Origin: Azophilus sp965200465
GTDB taxonomy: Bacteria > Pseudomonadota > Gammaproteobacteria > Pseudomonadales > Azotimanducaceae
Direction of reading: 5' to 3'
NCBI GenBank assembly: GCA_965200465.1
Contig: OZ241358.1
Location: 3,720,001 to 3,784,000, forward strand
DNA length: 64,000 nt
Part shown: one piece after another, positions 17,892-26,206 of the stretch
Numbering within the stretch: position 1 is the first letter of the stretch
Layout of the letters: each line of letters starts with the position of its first letter
Program-made: the position numbers and the translations under genes
The notes under the pieces: generated by a model
Told to the model about the DNA's origin: nothing
Databases searched by the model: none
Seen by the model: only the letters and a program-made list of their open reading frames with translations

Positions 17892-18959
17892 ATGCGCCTA
17901 GCCCACTTCATCATCACCAGATTCTGCCTGCGCGACCGCAGGTGGATGGAGCATGTCGATGGCCCTTGGTTCGGCGCCGTCAACCCGCTCAAGGCCCGCA
18001 ACCTCAACCTTCGCCTGAGGCTGCTGGAGGCGGTCTGCCTGCCGGCCCTGCAGGCGCAGACCAATCAGAACTTCACTTGGGTGCTGCTGGTGGACGTGAA
18101 CTTGGACGGGCGCACCAAAAGGCGCCTGCGGGATTTGACCCGCGGCCTGAGCAGGGTCCGGCTGCACGAGCACCATGCCGGCGCCCCGGCCCGGCTGGAA
18201 AGGCTGGGCTGGCTGCGGCGCCTCAGGGACCGGCCGGACTTCGTGCTCACCACGCTGAATGATGACGACGATGCGCTGCCGCGGCGCTTCGTGGAGACCG
18301 TGCAGTCCCACATCTTCGAACTGGACGGCAAAGGCGGCCTGCCGCCCTTCAAGATCATGGGGACCAAGCGCGCCCTGCGGTGGCGCATGGCGTTCACGCC
18401 CAGTGCATCCTTGGGCTGGGCCTCCGTTTGGCGCGAACGCGCCAAGGTGCCCTCCTGCGGATTTTCCCTGCTCTGCCGGCAGCCCGGCTTCGACTTCAGT
18501 GTGCTCGGCATGCGGCACATCCACGCGGAGAGCTATTTCGATTCCCAAGCGCGGCCGTCGGCGAGGAACGTTTTGGTCTATCGCCGCCTGCTGCTGGAGG
18601 CGGCCCGAGACGCCCGGGTGGGGCGCATCCCCATGAACGCCGAAGCGTTCTTCGACGCCAGCGCCGCCGGGACGGCGGTGATCAGCAGTCACGAAGGCAA
18701 CTTGAACAGCTGGCGCTGGTCTTCATCAGCGGACCCGGACCCAGACCGACGCCCAGTGCTCGGTGCAGAGACCTTCCCCGACGTCCGCATGGACTGGGAC
18801 GCCGTGCGTCGCCACGCCAAATACTTCGGCGGCTGGCGCCCGAGGATGCGGCGCCTGGAGTCCGCCCTCTACGGACCCAAGGGTGTGCGCATTGAGGCGG
18901 CCCACCGCTTCATGAAACGGCTGCGGCGCCGACCGGCGCGGTTCAATCCAGCTTGTTGA
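17892..18959 (+). CDS. Rhamnosyltransferase-like glycosyltransferase
   Basis: 355 residues from ATG 17892. The sequence RLLEAVCLPALQAQTNQNF followed by WVLLVDVN and LNDDDDALP, with an acidic cluster in place of the DxD, fits the putative rhamnosyltransferase family (PF11316-like), which has a GT-A type fold. It likely adds a deoxysugar to a surface polymer or small molecule. It is read away from the HprK-like/sulfotransferase/2OG group, from which it is separated by a 181-bp promoter region. Its last 17 bp overlap the convergent small membrane protein gene. Confidence 0.75.
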   Translation: MRLAHFIITRFCLRDRRWMEHVDGPWFGAVNPLKARNLNLRLRLLEAVCLPALQAQTNQNFTWVLLVDVNLDGRTKRRLRDLTRGLSRVRLHEHHAGAPARLERLGWLRRLRDRPDFVLTTLNDDDDALPRRFVETVQSHIFELDGKGGLPPFKIMGTKRALRWRMAFTPSASLGWASVWRERAKVPSCGFSLLCRQPGFDFSVLGMRHIHAESYFDSQARPSARNVLVYRRLLLEAARDARVGRIPMNAEAFFDASAAGTAVISSHEGNLNSWRWSSSADPDPDRRPVLGAETFPDVRMDWDAVRRHAKYFGGWRPRMRRLESALYGPKGVRIEAAHRFMKRLRRRPARFNPAC

Positions 18960-19140
18960 TGAACCTGTAGGCGGCGATGAGGATGCCGAAGCCCACGTAG
19001 AGGCCCAACAGGGCGACGCCCATGAGCACCGCCATTTGCGGCCTGACCGCTTGTTGGGCCGCCAGCCAACCGATAAGCGCCAGCAGTCCGAAGAAGGAGA
19101 CCGCAATGCTTAGGGCGACGAACCCGCCGCGTTTGGTCAA
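18943..19140 (-). CDS. Small two-helix membrane protein
   Basis: 65 residues starting at a TTG (19140), which follows the cyclase stop by 13 nt with GAGGGTG as a possible ribosome site. It has two hydrophobic segments (VALSIAVSFFGLLALIGWL and MAVLMGVALLGLYVGFGIL) joined by a short polar loop and ends RFINKLD. Its function is not recognised. It is coupled to the cyclase-family gene and overlaps the convergent glycosyltransferase gene by 17 bp. The start codon is inferred. Confidence 0.6.
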   Translation of the reverse strand: MTKRGGFVALSIAVSFFGLLALIGWLAAQQAVRPQMAVLMGVALLGLYVGFGILIAAYRFINKLD

Positions 19141-19153
19141 GGCGGCCGCACCC

Positions 19154-20089
19154 TCAGCGGATGGCGACCGGATTGATGACCGCCTGCACGGCGCCCACGA
19201 ATCTGGGCACGCCCAGCACGAACAGGAATTCCGACGCACCATCGACAGCCAAGGCTCGGGTGTCCATGTTCTCCAGGATGTAAATGCCGTTCTTGGCCAG
19301 CAGTTCAGGATGCACCGGAAACGCCGACTGCGGGTCTTCCGGCGGCAGCACCTCCAAGGCCCAGGTGTCGGCGCCCACCGCCACCACGCCAAGCTCCGCC
19401 AAGTAGCGGGCGCCGTCCAAGCCCAAGCCCGGCGCGCCGGCCATGAAGCGCTCCGGGTCCTGTTCGGCCATGTTGAGCCAGCCGGTGTGGAAAAGCACCA
19501 CGTCGCCCTTCTCGATGGCAACGTTCTGCGCTTGCTGCGCCGCCATGATTTCGGCCCGGTTGAAGGCTGCGCCTGCCGGCAGCTGGTCTTGGCCGGCCAG
19601 TTTGGCCATGTCGAGCATTAGGCCGCGGCTGACCATGGGCGGCAGGCCATCGATGCCGAACTTGGTCAGGCCCGTGGGCTTGACGAAATCCTGGGCGCGG
19701 TTGCCGTTGTAGTAAACGTGGTCGATGCCCATGTGCCCAAGGCCGTCTATCTGGCTGCCGATGCCCATCCATAGATTCATCAGGTCGTCATTGCCGGTGG
19801 CCCGGTTGGCGCCCATGGGCGTGCCGGTGCCGTCGCCAAGCTGCAGAATGGTCATGGCGTAGCGGCGCGGCGGATAGGCGGGCGAGTCCGCCCCGGTTGC
19901 AACGCCCAGGCGATAGACCTTGCCGGTGCGCACCAGCCGGGCGGCGGCGACCACCTTTTCCGGCGCAAGGTTGTTGAGGGCGCCCAAGGTGTCCTCGGCG
20001 CCGTACTTGGAGGGATGCCAAGCCTCCTCCGCCAAGGCGGCCAAGGGCAGGGCGAACAGTGGAGCCATCCATCGCTTCAAGGCATTCAT
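19154..20089 (-). CDS. Secreted cyclase-family (kynurenine-formamidase-like) hydrolase
   Basis: 311 residues from ATG 20089, which has a strong AAGGAGG site. A short signal peptide (WMAPLFALPLAALA) is followed by the cyclase/formamidase domain. The metal-site region reads QIDGLGHMGIDHVYYNG, the variant seen in secreted cyclase-family proteins, instead of the classical HxGTHxDxP. Later VVLFHTGW, with its His, and VGADTWALE match the family. Members hydrolyse amides or lactones; the real substrate here is unknown. It is followed by a small membrane-protein gene and preceded by mpl on the same strand. Confidence 0.82.
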   Translation of the reverse strand: MNALKRWMAPLFALPLAALAEEAWHPSKYGAEDTLGALNNLAPEKVVAAARLVRTGKVYRLGVATGADSPAYPPRRYAMTILQLGDGTGTPMGANRATGNDDLMNLWMGIGSQIDGLGHMGIDHVYYNGNRAQDFVKPTGLTKFGIDGLPPMVSRGLMLDMAKLAGQDQLPAGAAFNRAEIMAAQQAQNVAIEKGDVVLFHTGWLNMAEQDPERFMAGAPGLGLDGARYLAELGVVAVGADTWALEVLPPEDPQSAFPVHPELLAKNGIYILENMDTRALAVDGASEFLFVLGVPRFVGAVQAVINPVAIR

Positions 20090-20120
20090 GATTTTCTCCT
20101 CCTTGCCAAGGCGCCGGAGT

Positions 20121-21512
20121 TTAACGGTCCTGCAACGCTGCGGGGAGCTTCTCAAAGATGTTGTCGAAACGGCCGTTGGACATGATGACCAGATGCCGGC
20201 GGCGTTCGGGCAGCGCCTTCACCCAATCGATCAGCTGCTCCATATCCGAGAATTGCCGGGCCGGCGTTACGCATTCGGCGACCAGGCCGCCGATATCCCA
20301 TTGGATGTTGGCGCCGCGGAACCAAACCGCTTGGTCGGCTGGAGCGCAGCAGGTGACCAGTTCGCGGCGCAGGGCGCCCAAGGACATGGTGTGGGTGCGC
20401 GGTTCGATGATGGCGACGATTTCCTCGTTGCCCACTTTGTTGCGCAAGCCTTGCAGGGTGGCCCGAATGGCTGTTGGATGGTGGGCGAAGTCATCGTACA
20501 GGGTCGTCCGGCCGATGCGCGCAATGACCTCAAGACGCCGCTTGACCCCGGCGAAATCGCCCAAGGCGGCAACGGCCGCTTCCGGCGGCACGCCCACATG
20601 CCGGGCGGCGGCAACTGCGGCCAAGGCGTTGTTGACGTTGTGGGCGCCGGTCAACGGCCAAGCCACCTGGCCTAGGGGCTGGTCGTTAAGGCAAACCTCA
20701 AACGCCGTCAAATCGCTGCTGAGGTTTCGCGCCGACCAGCGGTCCCCGCTGTCGGTCGGTGCCCTCCGTTCAGGCGCCTTGCCGCCGAAGCGGGCCACCG
20801 GCGTCCAGCAGTCCTTGAGCAGCAGGTCGTTGACCTGATCGTCATCGCTGGGCGCCACGATCAGCCCTTGCCCCGGCACCGTGCGCAGCAGCAGACGGAA
20901 TTGCGCCTTGATGGCGGCCAAGTCCTCGAAGATGTCCGCATGGTCGTACTCCAAGTTGTTGATGACGAGCGTTCGCGGACGGTAGTGGACAAACTTGGAG
21001 CGGCGGTCGAAGTAGGAGCAGTCGTATTCGTCGGCCTCCACCACGAAGTAGGGTGCATCGCCCAAGCGGGCGGAGCGCTCAAAGTTCATCGGGGCGCCGC
21101 CTATCAGGTAGCCGGGGTTCAGCCCGGCCCGCTCCAGTATCCAAGCGAGCATGGCGGCCGTGGTGGTTTTGCCGTGGGTGCCGGACACCGCCAGCACCCA
21201 GCGGCCCTGCAGCACGTTGGCGCCGAGCCATTCGGCGCCCGATGCGTAGCGCAGGCCGCGGTTGAGGATGTGCTCCACCGAATCCGCGCCTCTGGGCAGG
21301 CCGGCGTTGCCCATGACCACCAAGTCCGGCTCCGGTCTAAGCTGGTCGGGGTTGAACCCCTCATGCACATCGATGCCGGCGACGGCCAAAAGATCGCTCA
21401 TGGGCGGATGGACGCCCTGGTCCGAACCCGTCACCTCATGCCCTTGCTGCTTGGCCAGTTGCGCCAAGCTGCCCATCAGGGCGCCGCCGATGCCGAGAAA
21501 GTGCAGCCTCAT
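20121..21512 (-). CDS. mpl: UDP-N-acetylmuramate:L-Ala-gamma-D-Glu-meso-Dap ligase
   Basis: 463 residues. A Mur-ligase fold: an N-terminal nucleotide-binding part starting MRLHFLGIGGALMG, an ATP P-loop SGTHGKTTTAAM, a central ligase domain with EADEYDCSYFD, and a C-terminal domain with DDFAHHPTAI. Mpl recycles the murein tripeptide by attaching it to UDP-MurNAc in the cytoplasm. It is confined to Gram-negatives that recycle peptidoglycan, which supports the taxonomic reading. The start overlaps the stop of the upstream membrane-protein gene (ATGA). Confidence 0.95.
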   Translation of the reverse strand: MRLHFLGIGGALMGSLAQLAKQQGHEVTGSDQGVHPPMSDLLAVAGIDVHEGFNPDQLRPEPDLVVMGNAGLPRGADSVEHILNRGLRYASGAEWLGANVLQGRWVLAVSGTHGKTTTAAMLAWILERAGLNPGYLIGGAPMNFERSARLGDAPYFVVEADEYDCSYFDRRSKFVHYRPRTLVINNLEYDHADIFEDLAAIKAQFRLLLRTVPGQGLIVAPSDDDQVNDLLLKDCWTPVARFGGKAPERRAPTDSGDRWSARNLSSDLTAFEVCLNDQPLGQVAWPLTGAHNVNNALAAVAAARHVGVPPEAAVAALGDFAGVKRRLEVIARIGRTTLYDDFAHHPTAIRATLQGLRNKVGNEEIVAIIEPRTHTMSLGALRRELVTCCAPADQAVWFRGANIQWDIGGLVAECVTPARQFSDMEQLIDWVKALPERRRHLVIMSNGRFDNIFEKLPAALQDR

Positions 21513-22009
21513 CCGCCGCTCGCCAGGGTGGCGGCACCGGCGCTGAGGAGCATGATGGTGAGGGCGAAGCCGACGCCAAGGGCCATGTGCAGGTTCAGCG
21601 CCTTGGCAAGTATGAAGCCCATCACGGTTACGGACCAGATGGAAAACCCAAGATAGGCCGCGGCGACGCCGCTCTCATGCAGCAGCCCGGATATGGGCAC
21701 GACCAAGGAGAAGATGGCGGTGAGCACTAGGTCGCAGCCCAGAATGGTGACGATGGTCTGCATGAACCTTGCGCTTAGGCTGCGCAGCAGGCAGGCAAGG
21801 CGCACCAAGGCGGCCAAGGTGGCCGTGGAGACCAAAATGCCGGTTGCCAGTTGCAGCAACGGGCCGCCCGTAACCACGGCGGAGGCGAAGATGCTGACAG
21901 CCAAGTTGGCCGCCAGCACCATCAACGCAATCAAGGGATGCTTGGGTGCGATTTCCGGGCTTAGGCGCAACAGGCAGACGTGCCAGAAGAACAGCAATAC
22001 AACGGCCAT
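21509..22009 (-). CDS. Membrane protein of unknown function, coupled to mpl
   Basis: 166 residues from ATG 22009, with about five predicted membrane helices (for example LIALMVLAANLAVSIFASAVV and MALGVGFALTIMLLSAGAA). It is not a recognised family to me; the layout vaguely recalls Yip1-type proteins. The stop overlaps the mpl start by 4 nt, so the two are translated together, possibly linking it to envelope or murein recycling. An open frame continues upstream but reads back through the divergent pfp leader. Confidence 0.7.
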   Translation of the reverse strand: MAVVLLFFWHVCLLRLSPEIAPKHPLIALMVLAANLAVSIFASAVVTGGPLLQLATGILVSTATLAALVRLACLLRSLSARFMQTIVTILGCDLVLTAIFSLVVPISGLLHESGVAAAYLGFSIWSVTVMGFILAKALNLHMALGVGFALTIMLLSAGAATLASGG

Positions 22010-22115
22010 GCGGCCATGATAGTTTCTTGGCGGGCCAATGGCACTAAAATGTGCGGCCTCTTCATCAAAATTGATCGTCCGCTTGGGCGGAGCGGCGGGG
22101 GACAGCGTTTCATTC

Positions 22116-23408
22116 ATGGGCAAGCAGCTTGACGGCGGAGCGGGTTCAGGAGCTCCAGGCAACGCCTTCTACGCTCAGTCGGGCGGCGTCACCGCGGTCA
22201 TCAACGCCACCGCCTGCGGCTTGGTGGAGGCGGCTCGACGGCGCCCTGAGCGAATCGGCAAGGTGTTCGCCGGGCGCAACGGCATTCTCGGCGCCCTGAA
22301 GGAGGAGCTGATCGACACCAGCCTTGAGAGCGACGCCGCCATCGCCGCCTTGCGCCACACGCCCGGCGGGGCCTTCGGCTCCTGCCGCTACAAGCTGCGC
22401 TCCATCGACGAGCAGGAGCGGGAATACCGCCGCCTGCTCGAGGTCTTCGCCGCCCACGGCATTCGCTACTTCTTCTACAACGGCGGCGGGGATTCGCAGG
22501 ACACGGCGCACAAGGTCTCCCTGCTGGGCGCCCGTCTCAACTATCCCATCACCGCCATCGGCATTCCCAAAACCGTCGATAACGACCTGCCCTGCACGGA
22601 TTGCTGCCCCGGCTTCGGCTCCGTGGCGAAGTATGTGGCCACCTCCACCCGGGAAGCCGCCTTGGACGTGGCCTCCATGGCGGAGACTTCCACCAAGGTC
22701 TTCATTCTGGAGGTTATGGGCCGGCACTCCGGTTGGATAGCGGCGGCGGCGGCGCTGGCCCAGGAGAGCCCGGGGGACCCGCCGCACATCCTGCTGCTGC
22801 CGGAGGCGCCCTTCCACCAAGGGCGCTTTCTGGCGAAGGTGGACAAAACGGTGCGCCGCTGCGGCTACTGCGTGGTGGTGGCCTCCGAAGGCGCCCGCTA
22901 CGAGAACGGCAAGTTGATTGCCGAGGCCGGCGGCAAGGACGCCTTCGGCCATGCGCAGTTGGGCGGCGTTGCCCCGGCCATTGCCGGCCTGGTCCGCGGC
23001 CAGCTCGGCCACAAGCACCATTGGGCGCTGGCGGACTACCTGCAGCGCTCCGCCCGCCACATCGCCTCCGCGGTGGATGTGGAGCAAGCCTACGCCCTGG
23101 GCAAGGCGGCGGTGGAGTTCGCCCTGGCCGGCAAGAACGCCCTGATGCCCACCATCAAGCGCTTAAGCGACGCCCCCTACCGCTGGAGCATCGGCGAAGC
23201 CAAGCTATCCCGGGTGGCCAATGTGGAGCGCAAGATGCCGAAGAGCTACATCAGCGCCGACGGCTTCGGCATCACCGCCAAGGCCCGCCGCTACCTAGCC
23301 CCCCTGATCGAGGGCGAAGATCCGCCCCCCTACCGCAACGGCCTGCCGCAATACATCCGCCTGCGCAACCGGCTGGCGCGGAAGAAACTGCCGCCGTTCG
23401 AGATTTGA
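22116..23408 (+). CDS. pfp: PPi-dependent 6-phosphofructokinase
   Basis: 430 residues. Phosphofructokinase fold with YNGGGDSQDTA in place of the GGDGT of ATP enzymes, pointing to diphosphate as phosphoryl donor. The catalytic loop is IPKTVDND, and the substrate loop is EVMGRHSGWIA. It runs reversibly between fructose-6-phosphate and fructose-1,6-bisphosphate using PPi, serving glycolysis or gluconeogenesis in the cytoplasm. ATG 22116 is chosen; an ATG at 22038 would add 26 residues with no family features. Confidence 0.88.
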   Translation: MGKQLDGGAGSGAPGNAFYAQSGGVTAVINATACGLVEAARRRPERIGKVFAGRNGILGALKEELIDTSLESDAAIAALRHTPGGAFGSCRYKLRSIDEQEREYRRLLEVFAAHGIRYFFYNGGGDSQDTAHKVSLLGARLNYPITAIGIPKTVDNDLPCTDCCPGFGSVAKYVATSTREAALDVASMAETSTKVFILEVMGRHSGWIAAAAALAQESPGDPPHILLLPEAPFHQGRFLAKVDKTVRRCGYCVVVASEGARYENGKLIAEAGGKDAFGHAQLGGVAPAIAGLVRGQLGHKHHWALADYLQRSARHIASAVDVEQAYALGKAAVEFALAGKNALMPTIKRLSDAPYRWSIGEAKLSRVANVERKMPKSYISADGFGITAKARRYLAPLIEGEDPPPYRNGLPQYIRLRNRLARKKLPPFEI

Positions 23409-23435
23409 TTGAAGCACCCAACCAGGAGAGCGCTC

Positions 23436-24419
23436 ATGCTGCAACGTCTAGTTCACACCCTAGGGGCTGCGGTGCTCGCATTCAGCGCCGCCCATGCGCA
23501 GGATTCCCCAAACGACCCGGAGGGGCGGGGCCTGTCGGACGCAGACGCGCAGCGCCTGCAGCAGGTGCTGGACGCCCAGCCGGAGGAAAGCCGGGCCCGC
23601 TACCAGTGGCGGCATCCGTTCGAGACCTTGGCGTTCTTCGGCATCGAGCCGGGCATGAGGGTGGTGGAGGTGCTGCCCGGCGGCGGCTGGTACAGCGCCA
23701 TTCTCATTCCCTACTTGGGTTCGCAGGGCGTCTTGATGGGGGCCGACTACCCCTTGGACATGTGGCCCAACTTCCCCTTTGCAACGGATGAGTTCATGGC
23801 CGAGCGGCGCAGTTGGCCACAGGACTGGCCGGCAACGGCGGCGCAGTGGCGGGGCGACGACGGGGCCAAGGTGCTGGCGATGCGCATCGGCGACATCCCC
23901 GATGATCTAAACGGCAGCGCGGACGCCGTGCTGTTCATCAGGGCGCTGCACAACCTGAACGCCTTTGAGGGCAAGGGCGGCTTCCGTTCGGCGGCGTTGG
24001 CGGACGCTTGGTCGGTGCTGAGGCCCGGCGGCGTTGTCGGAGTGGTGCAGCACAGTGTGCCGAAGGGCCGCTTGGCGTCGCTGAGGGAGGATACTTGGTC
24101 GGTGCTGAAGCCCGGTGCCGTTAAGATGGTGCAGGATCGCTTGACGTCGGAGGACCGCTCCGACCCTTGGGCGGACGGCACCCGCGGCTATCTGGACAGG
24201 GACGCTGTGGTCGCCAATTTCCAGGCGATTGGCTTTGAGTTGGTCGGCGAGTCGGACATAAACCGCAACCCCAAGGACATGCCGGCGGAGGACGAGGTCG
24301 TCTGGCGCTTGCCGCCCACTCTGCAGGGCAGCGACGATGCCCCCGAACTGCGGGCCAAGTACGAGGCCATCGGGGAGTCCAACCGCATGACATTGCTGTT
24401 CAGGAAGCCCGCCGGCTAG
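23436..24419 (+). CDS. Secreted class I methyltransferase-like protein (COG4798 type)
   Basis: 327 residues from ATG 23436 with a CAGGAGAG ribosome site. The N-terminus is a signal peptide (VHTLGAAVLAFSAAHAQ). Then come VVEVLPGGGWYSAIL (SAM-binding motif I of this family) and ALHNLN (motif IV region). Members are periplasmic and of unknown substrate. Oddity: the element WSVLRPGGV is repeated as WSVLKPGAV 29 residues later in frame (DNA 24006-24050 and 24093-24134), which looks like an internal tandem duplication lengthening the motif-VI region. It follows pfp by 27 bp and may be co-transcribed. Confidence 0.75.
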   Translation: MLQRLVHTLGAAVLAFSAAHAQDSPNDPEGRGLSDADAQRLQQVLDAQPEESRARYQWRHPFETLAFFGIEPGMRVVEVLPGGGWYSAILIPYLGSQGVLMGADYPLDMWPNFPFATDEFMAERRSWPQDWPATAAQWRGDDGAKVLAMRIGDIPDDLNGSADAVLFIRALHNLNAFEGKGGFRSAALADAWSVLRPGGVVGVVQHSVPKGRLASLREDTWSVLKPGAVKMVQDRLTSEDRSDPWADGTRGYLDRDAVVANFQAIGFELVGESDINRNPKDMPAEDEVVWRLPPTLQGSDDAPELRAKYEAIGESNRMTLLFRKPAG

Positions 24420-24458
24420 CCAAGGCCGGTCAGCGCCGCCTGAGTTGGCGCGGGTGGG

Positions 24459-25760
24459 CTAAAGCCACGCAAACTTGGCGATGAACACCGCCGCCACTAG
24501 GTAAACCGCCGCCGGGCACTCGCGCCGCCGCCCGGTCAGCAGCTTGACGGCGGCGTAGGCGATGAAGCCGACGCCTAGGCCGTCGGCGACCGAGTGGCTC
24601 AGCGGCATGGCGATGGCGGTCAGCGCCGCCGGGGCGGACTCGGTCAGGTCGCGCCAGTCCATGTCGGTGAGGGAGCGAGCCATCGCCACCGCCACGAACA
24701 GCAGCGCCGCCGCCGAAGCGTAGGCCGGAATGCTCTGCGCCAAGGGCGCCAGCACCAGGCAGAGCAGGAACAGCGCGGCCACCACCAAGGCGGTCAGGCC
24801 GGTTCTGCCGCCGCTCTCCACTCCGGCGGCGCTCTCGATGTAGCTGGTGGTGGATGAGGTGCCCACCGCCGCGCCCAGCACGGTGGCGCCGGAGTCCGCC
24901 AACAGGGCGCTGCGCAGGCGCGGAATCCGGCCTTCCGCATCCGTCAGATTGCCGCGGGTGGCCACGCCGACCAAGGTGCCGGCGGTGTCGAAAACGTCCA
25001 CCAGCAGCAGCGTCAGCACCACGCTCAGCAGGGAAAGGTCCAGAGCGCTCAGGATGTCAAGCTGGCCGAACACCGGCCCCAGTGACGGCGGAGCGGAGGC
25101 TAGGCCGTGGAATTCCGTTTGGCCGGTGAGCCAGCCGAGCACGGAAAGAAGCAGCATGGCGATGATGACCGCCCCGTTGTGGCCGCGGCTGGCTAGGGTG
25201 ACGATCAACACGAAGCCGAGCAGGGTTGCGGCGGGGGAGAAGGAGGCCAGGTCCCCAAAGGACACCAGGGTGGCCGGGTCGTCGATGGTGACGCCGGCCT
25301 TGCGCAGGGCGATGAAGGCTAGAAACAGCCCGATGCCGGCGGAGATGCCGCATTTCAGGCTGCGTGGAATCGAGTTGATGAGCTGTTCGCGGATGGGCAG
25401 CACGCTTAAGGCGACGAAGATCACCCCGGAAACGAACACCGCGCCCAACGCGGTCTGCCAAGGATGGCCGCTGCCGAGCACCACGCCGTAGGTGAAGAAG
25501 GCGTTTTGGCTCATGCCCGGTGCCAAGGCGATGGGATAGTTGGCGAACCAGCCCATCATCAGGGAGCCGAAGGCCGCCGCCAAGCAGGTGGCGACGAACA
25601 CTGCGCCGAAGTCCATGCCCGCTTCGGAGAGAATCGCCGGGTTCACCACGGTGATGTAGGCCATCGCCAGAAACGTGGTGCAGCCGGCGGCCACTTCCCG
25701 CTGCACTGTCGTGCCTTGGGCGCGCAGATGGAACTTTTGTTCTAGCAGGCGCCGGTTCAC
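24459..25760 (-). CDS. NCS2/AzgA-family purine permease
   Basis: 433 residues from a GTG at 25760 (an earlier TTG at 25805 is possible). About 12-13 membrane helices. Family marks are GTTVQREVAAGCTTFLAMAY at the start, ANYPIALAPGMSQNAFFTYG, and VDVFDTAGTLVGV, which match the GhxP/AzgA guanine-hypoxanthine and adenine importers. It brings purine bases in by proton symport. It stands alone; no purine-salvage gene is beside it. No good ribosome site supports any of the starts, so the N-terminus is uncertain. Confidence 0.87.
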   Translation of the reverse strand: MNRRLLEQKFHLRAQGTTVQREVAAGCTTFLAMAYITVVNPAILSEAGMDFGAVFVATCLAAAFGSLMMGWFANYPIALAPGMSQNAFFTYGVVLGSGHPWQTALGAVFVSGVIFVALSVLPIREQLINSIPRSLKCGISAGIGLFLAFIALRKAGVTIDDPATLVSFGDLASFSPAATLLGFVLIVTLASRGHNGAVIIAMLLLSVLGWLTGQTEFHGLASAPPSLGPVFGQLDILSALDLSLLSVVLTLLLVDVFDTAGTLVGVATRGNLTDAEGRIPRLRSALLADSGATVLGAAVGTSSTTSYIESAAGVESGGRTGLTALVVAALFLLCLVLAPLAQSIPAYASAAALLFVAVAMARSLTDMDWRDLTESAPAALTAIAMPLSHSVADGLGVGFIAYAAVKLLTGRRRECPAAVYLVAAVFIAKFAWL

Positions 25761-26116
25761 TTTGGACTGGGGCGGCCCCACATGACCGCATCGGCGGCGG
25801 CGCAACGCAGTTCCGCTGCCGGGGGGCGCGTTCCGTTCAAGCGCCGCCGCCGCTCAGCGGCGACCATTGGGAAAGTGGGGAAAAAACGCACGGCTCCGAT
25901 TGTAGCAGTGATCGGCAAATCCTTATTAGGGGATTAGGCAGGCTCGCGAGGCGGAGCGCCCGCCCCGCCAAAAAGCGCGAAAAAACCCCACAGCGCAAAT
26001 CCCTCGGTCCAGTTCAGAACTCTCCATCCCGCCAAACACGGGCTATACTGCCGCTCCAGTGGGCCAGAACTGTTGCCTGTGGGCTTTGCGGCCACAACCA
26101 CGGAGGACGTCCGGCC
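25761..26116. other. Intergenic region before the ATPase-PIN pair
   Basis: The gap holds a copy of the recurring hairpin core (25917-25939) and a possible -10 box TATACT at 26044-26049, about 150 bp before the ATPase start. The stretch ATCCCGCC...CGGGCTATACTGCC resembles the region downstream of the repeat before the Uma2 gene (around 49670-49700), so the two leader regions may be related. Nothing else is recognised. Confidence 0.4.
25917..25939 (+). repeat. Copy A of the AATCC/GGATT hairpin repeat
   Basis: Core AATCCTTATTAGGGGATTAG with a 5-bp inverted repeat (AATCC/GGATT). The same core occurs at 49613-49637, 56024-56049, 61201-61224 (reverse) and 61509-61533. This copy lacks the longer flanking homology of the others. 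Confidence 0.55.
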
Positions 26117-26206
26117 ATGAGTGAGGCGACTGCCATGCCGGCCGGCAAGTCTCCCCTGCCAAATAGGCAGCACCCTCGGCTGCGCCGGAGCAAGCCATGC
26201 ACCACT
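26117..26206 (+). CDS. Possible 29-codon leader ORF overlapping the ATPase start
   Basis: ATG at 26117 preceded 8 nt upstream by GGAGGAC, a better ribosome site than any before the ATPase start. The reading frame ends at TGA 26204-26206, 10 nt inside the ATPase gene, so translation could be coupled. The peptide (MSEATAMPAGKSPLPNR...) is Pro/Arg-rich with no recognised domain. It may be a leader peptide, a small protein, or chance. Confidence 0.3.
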
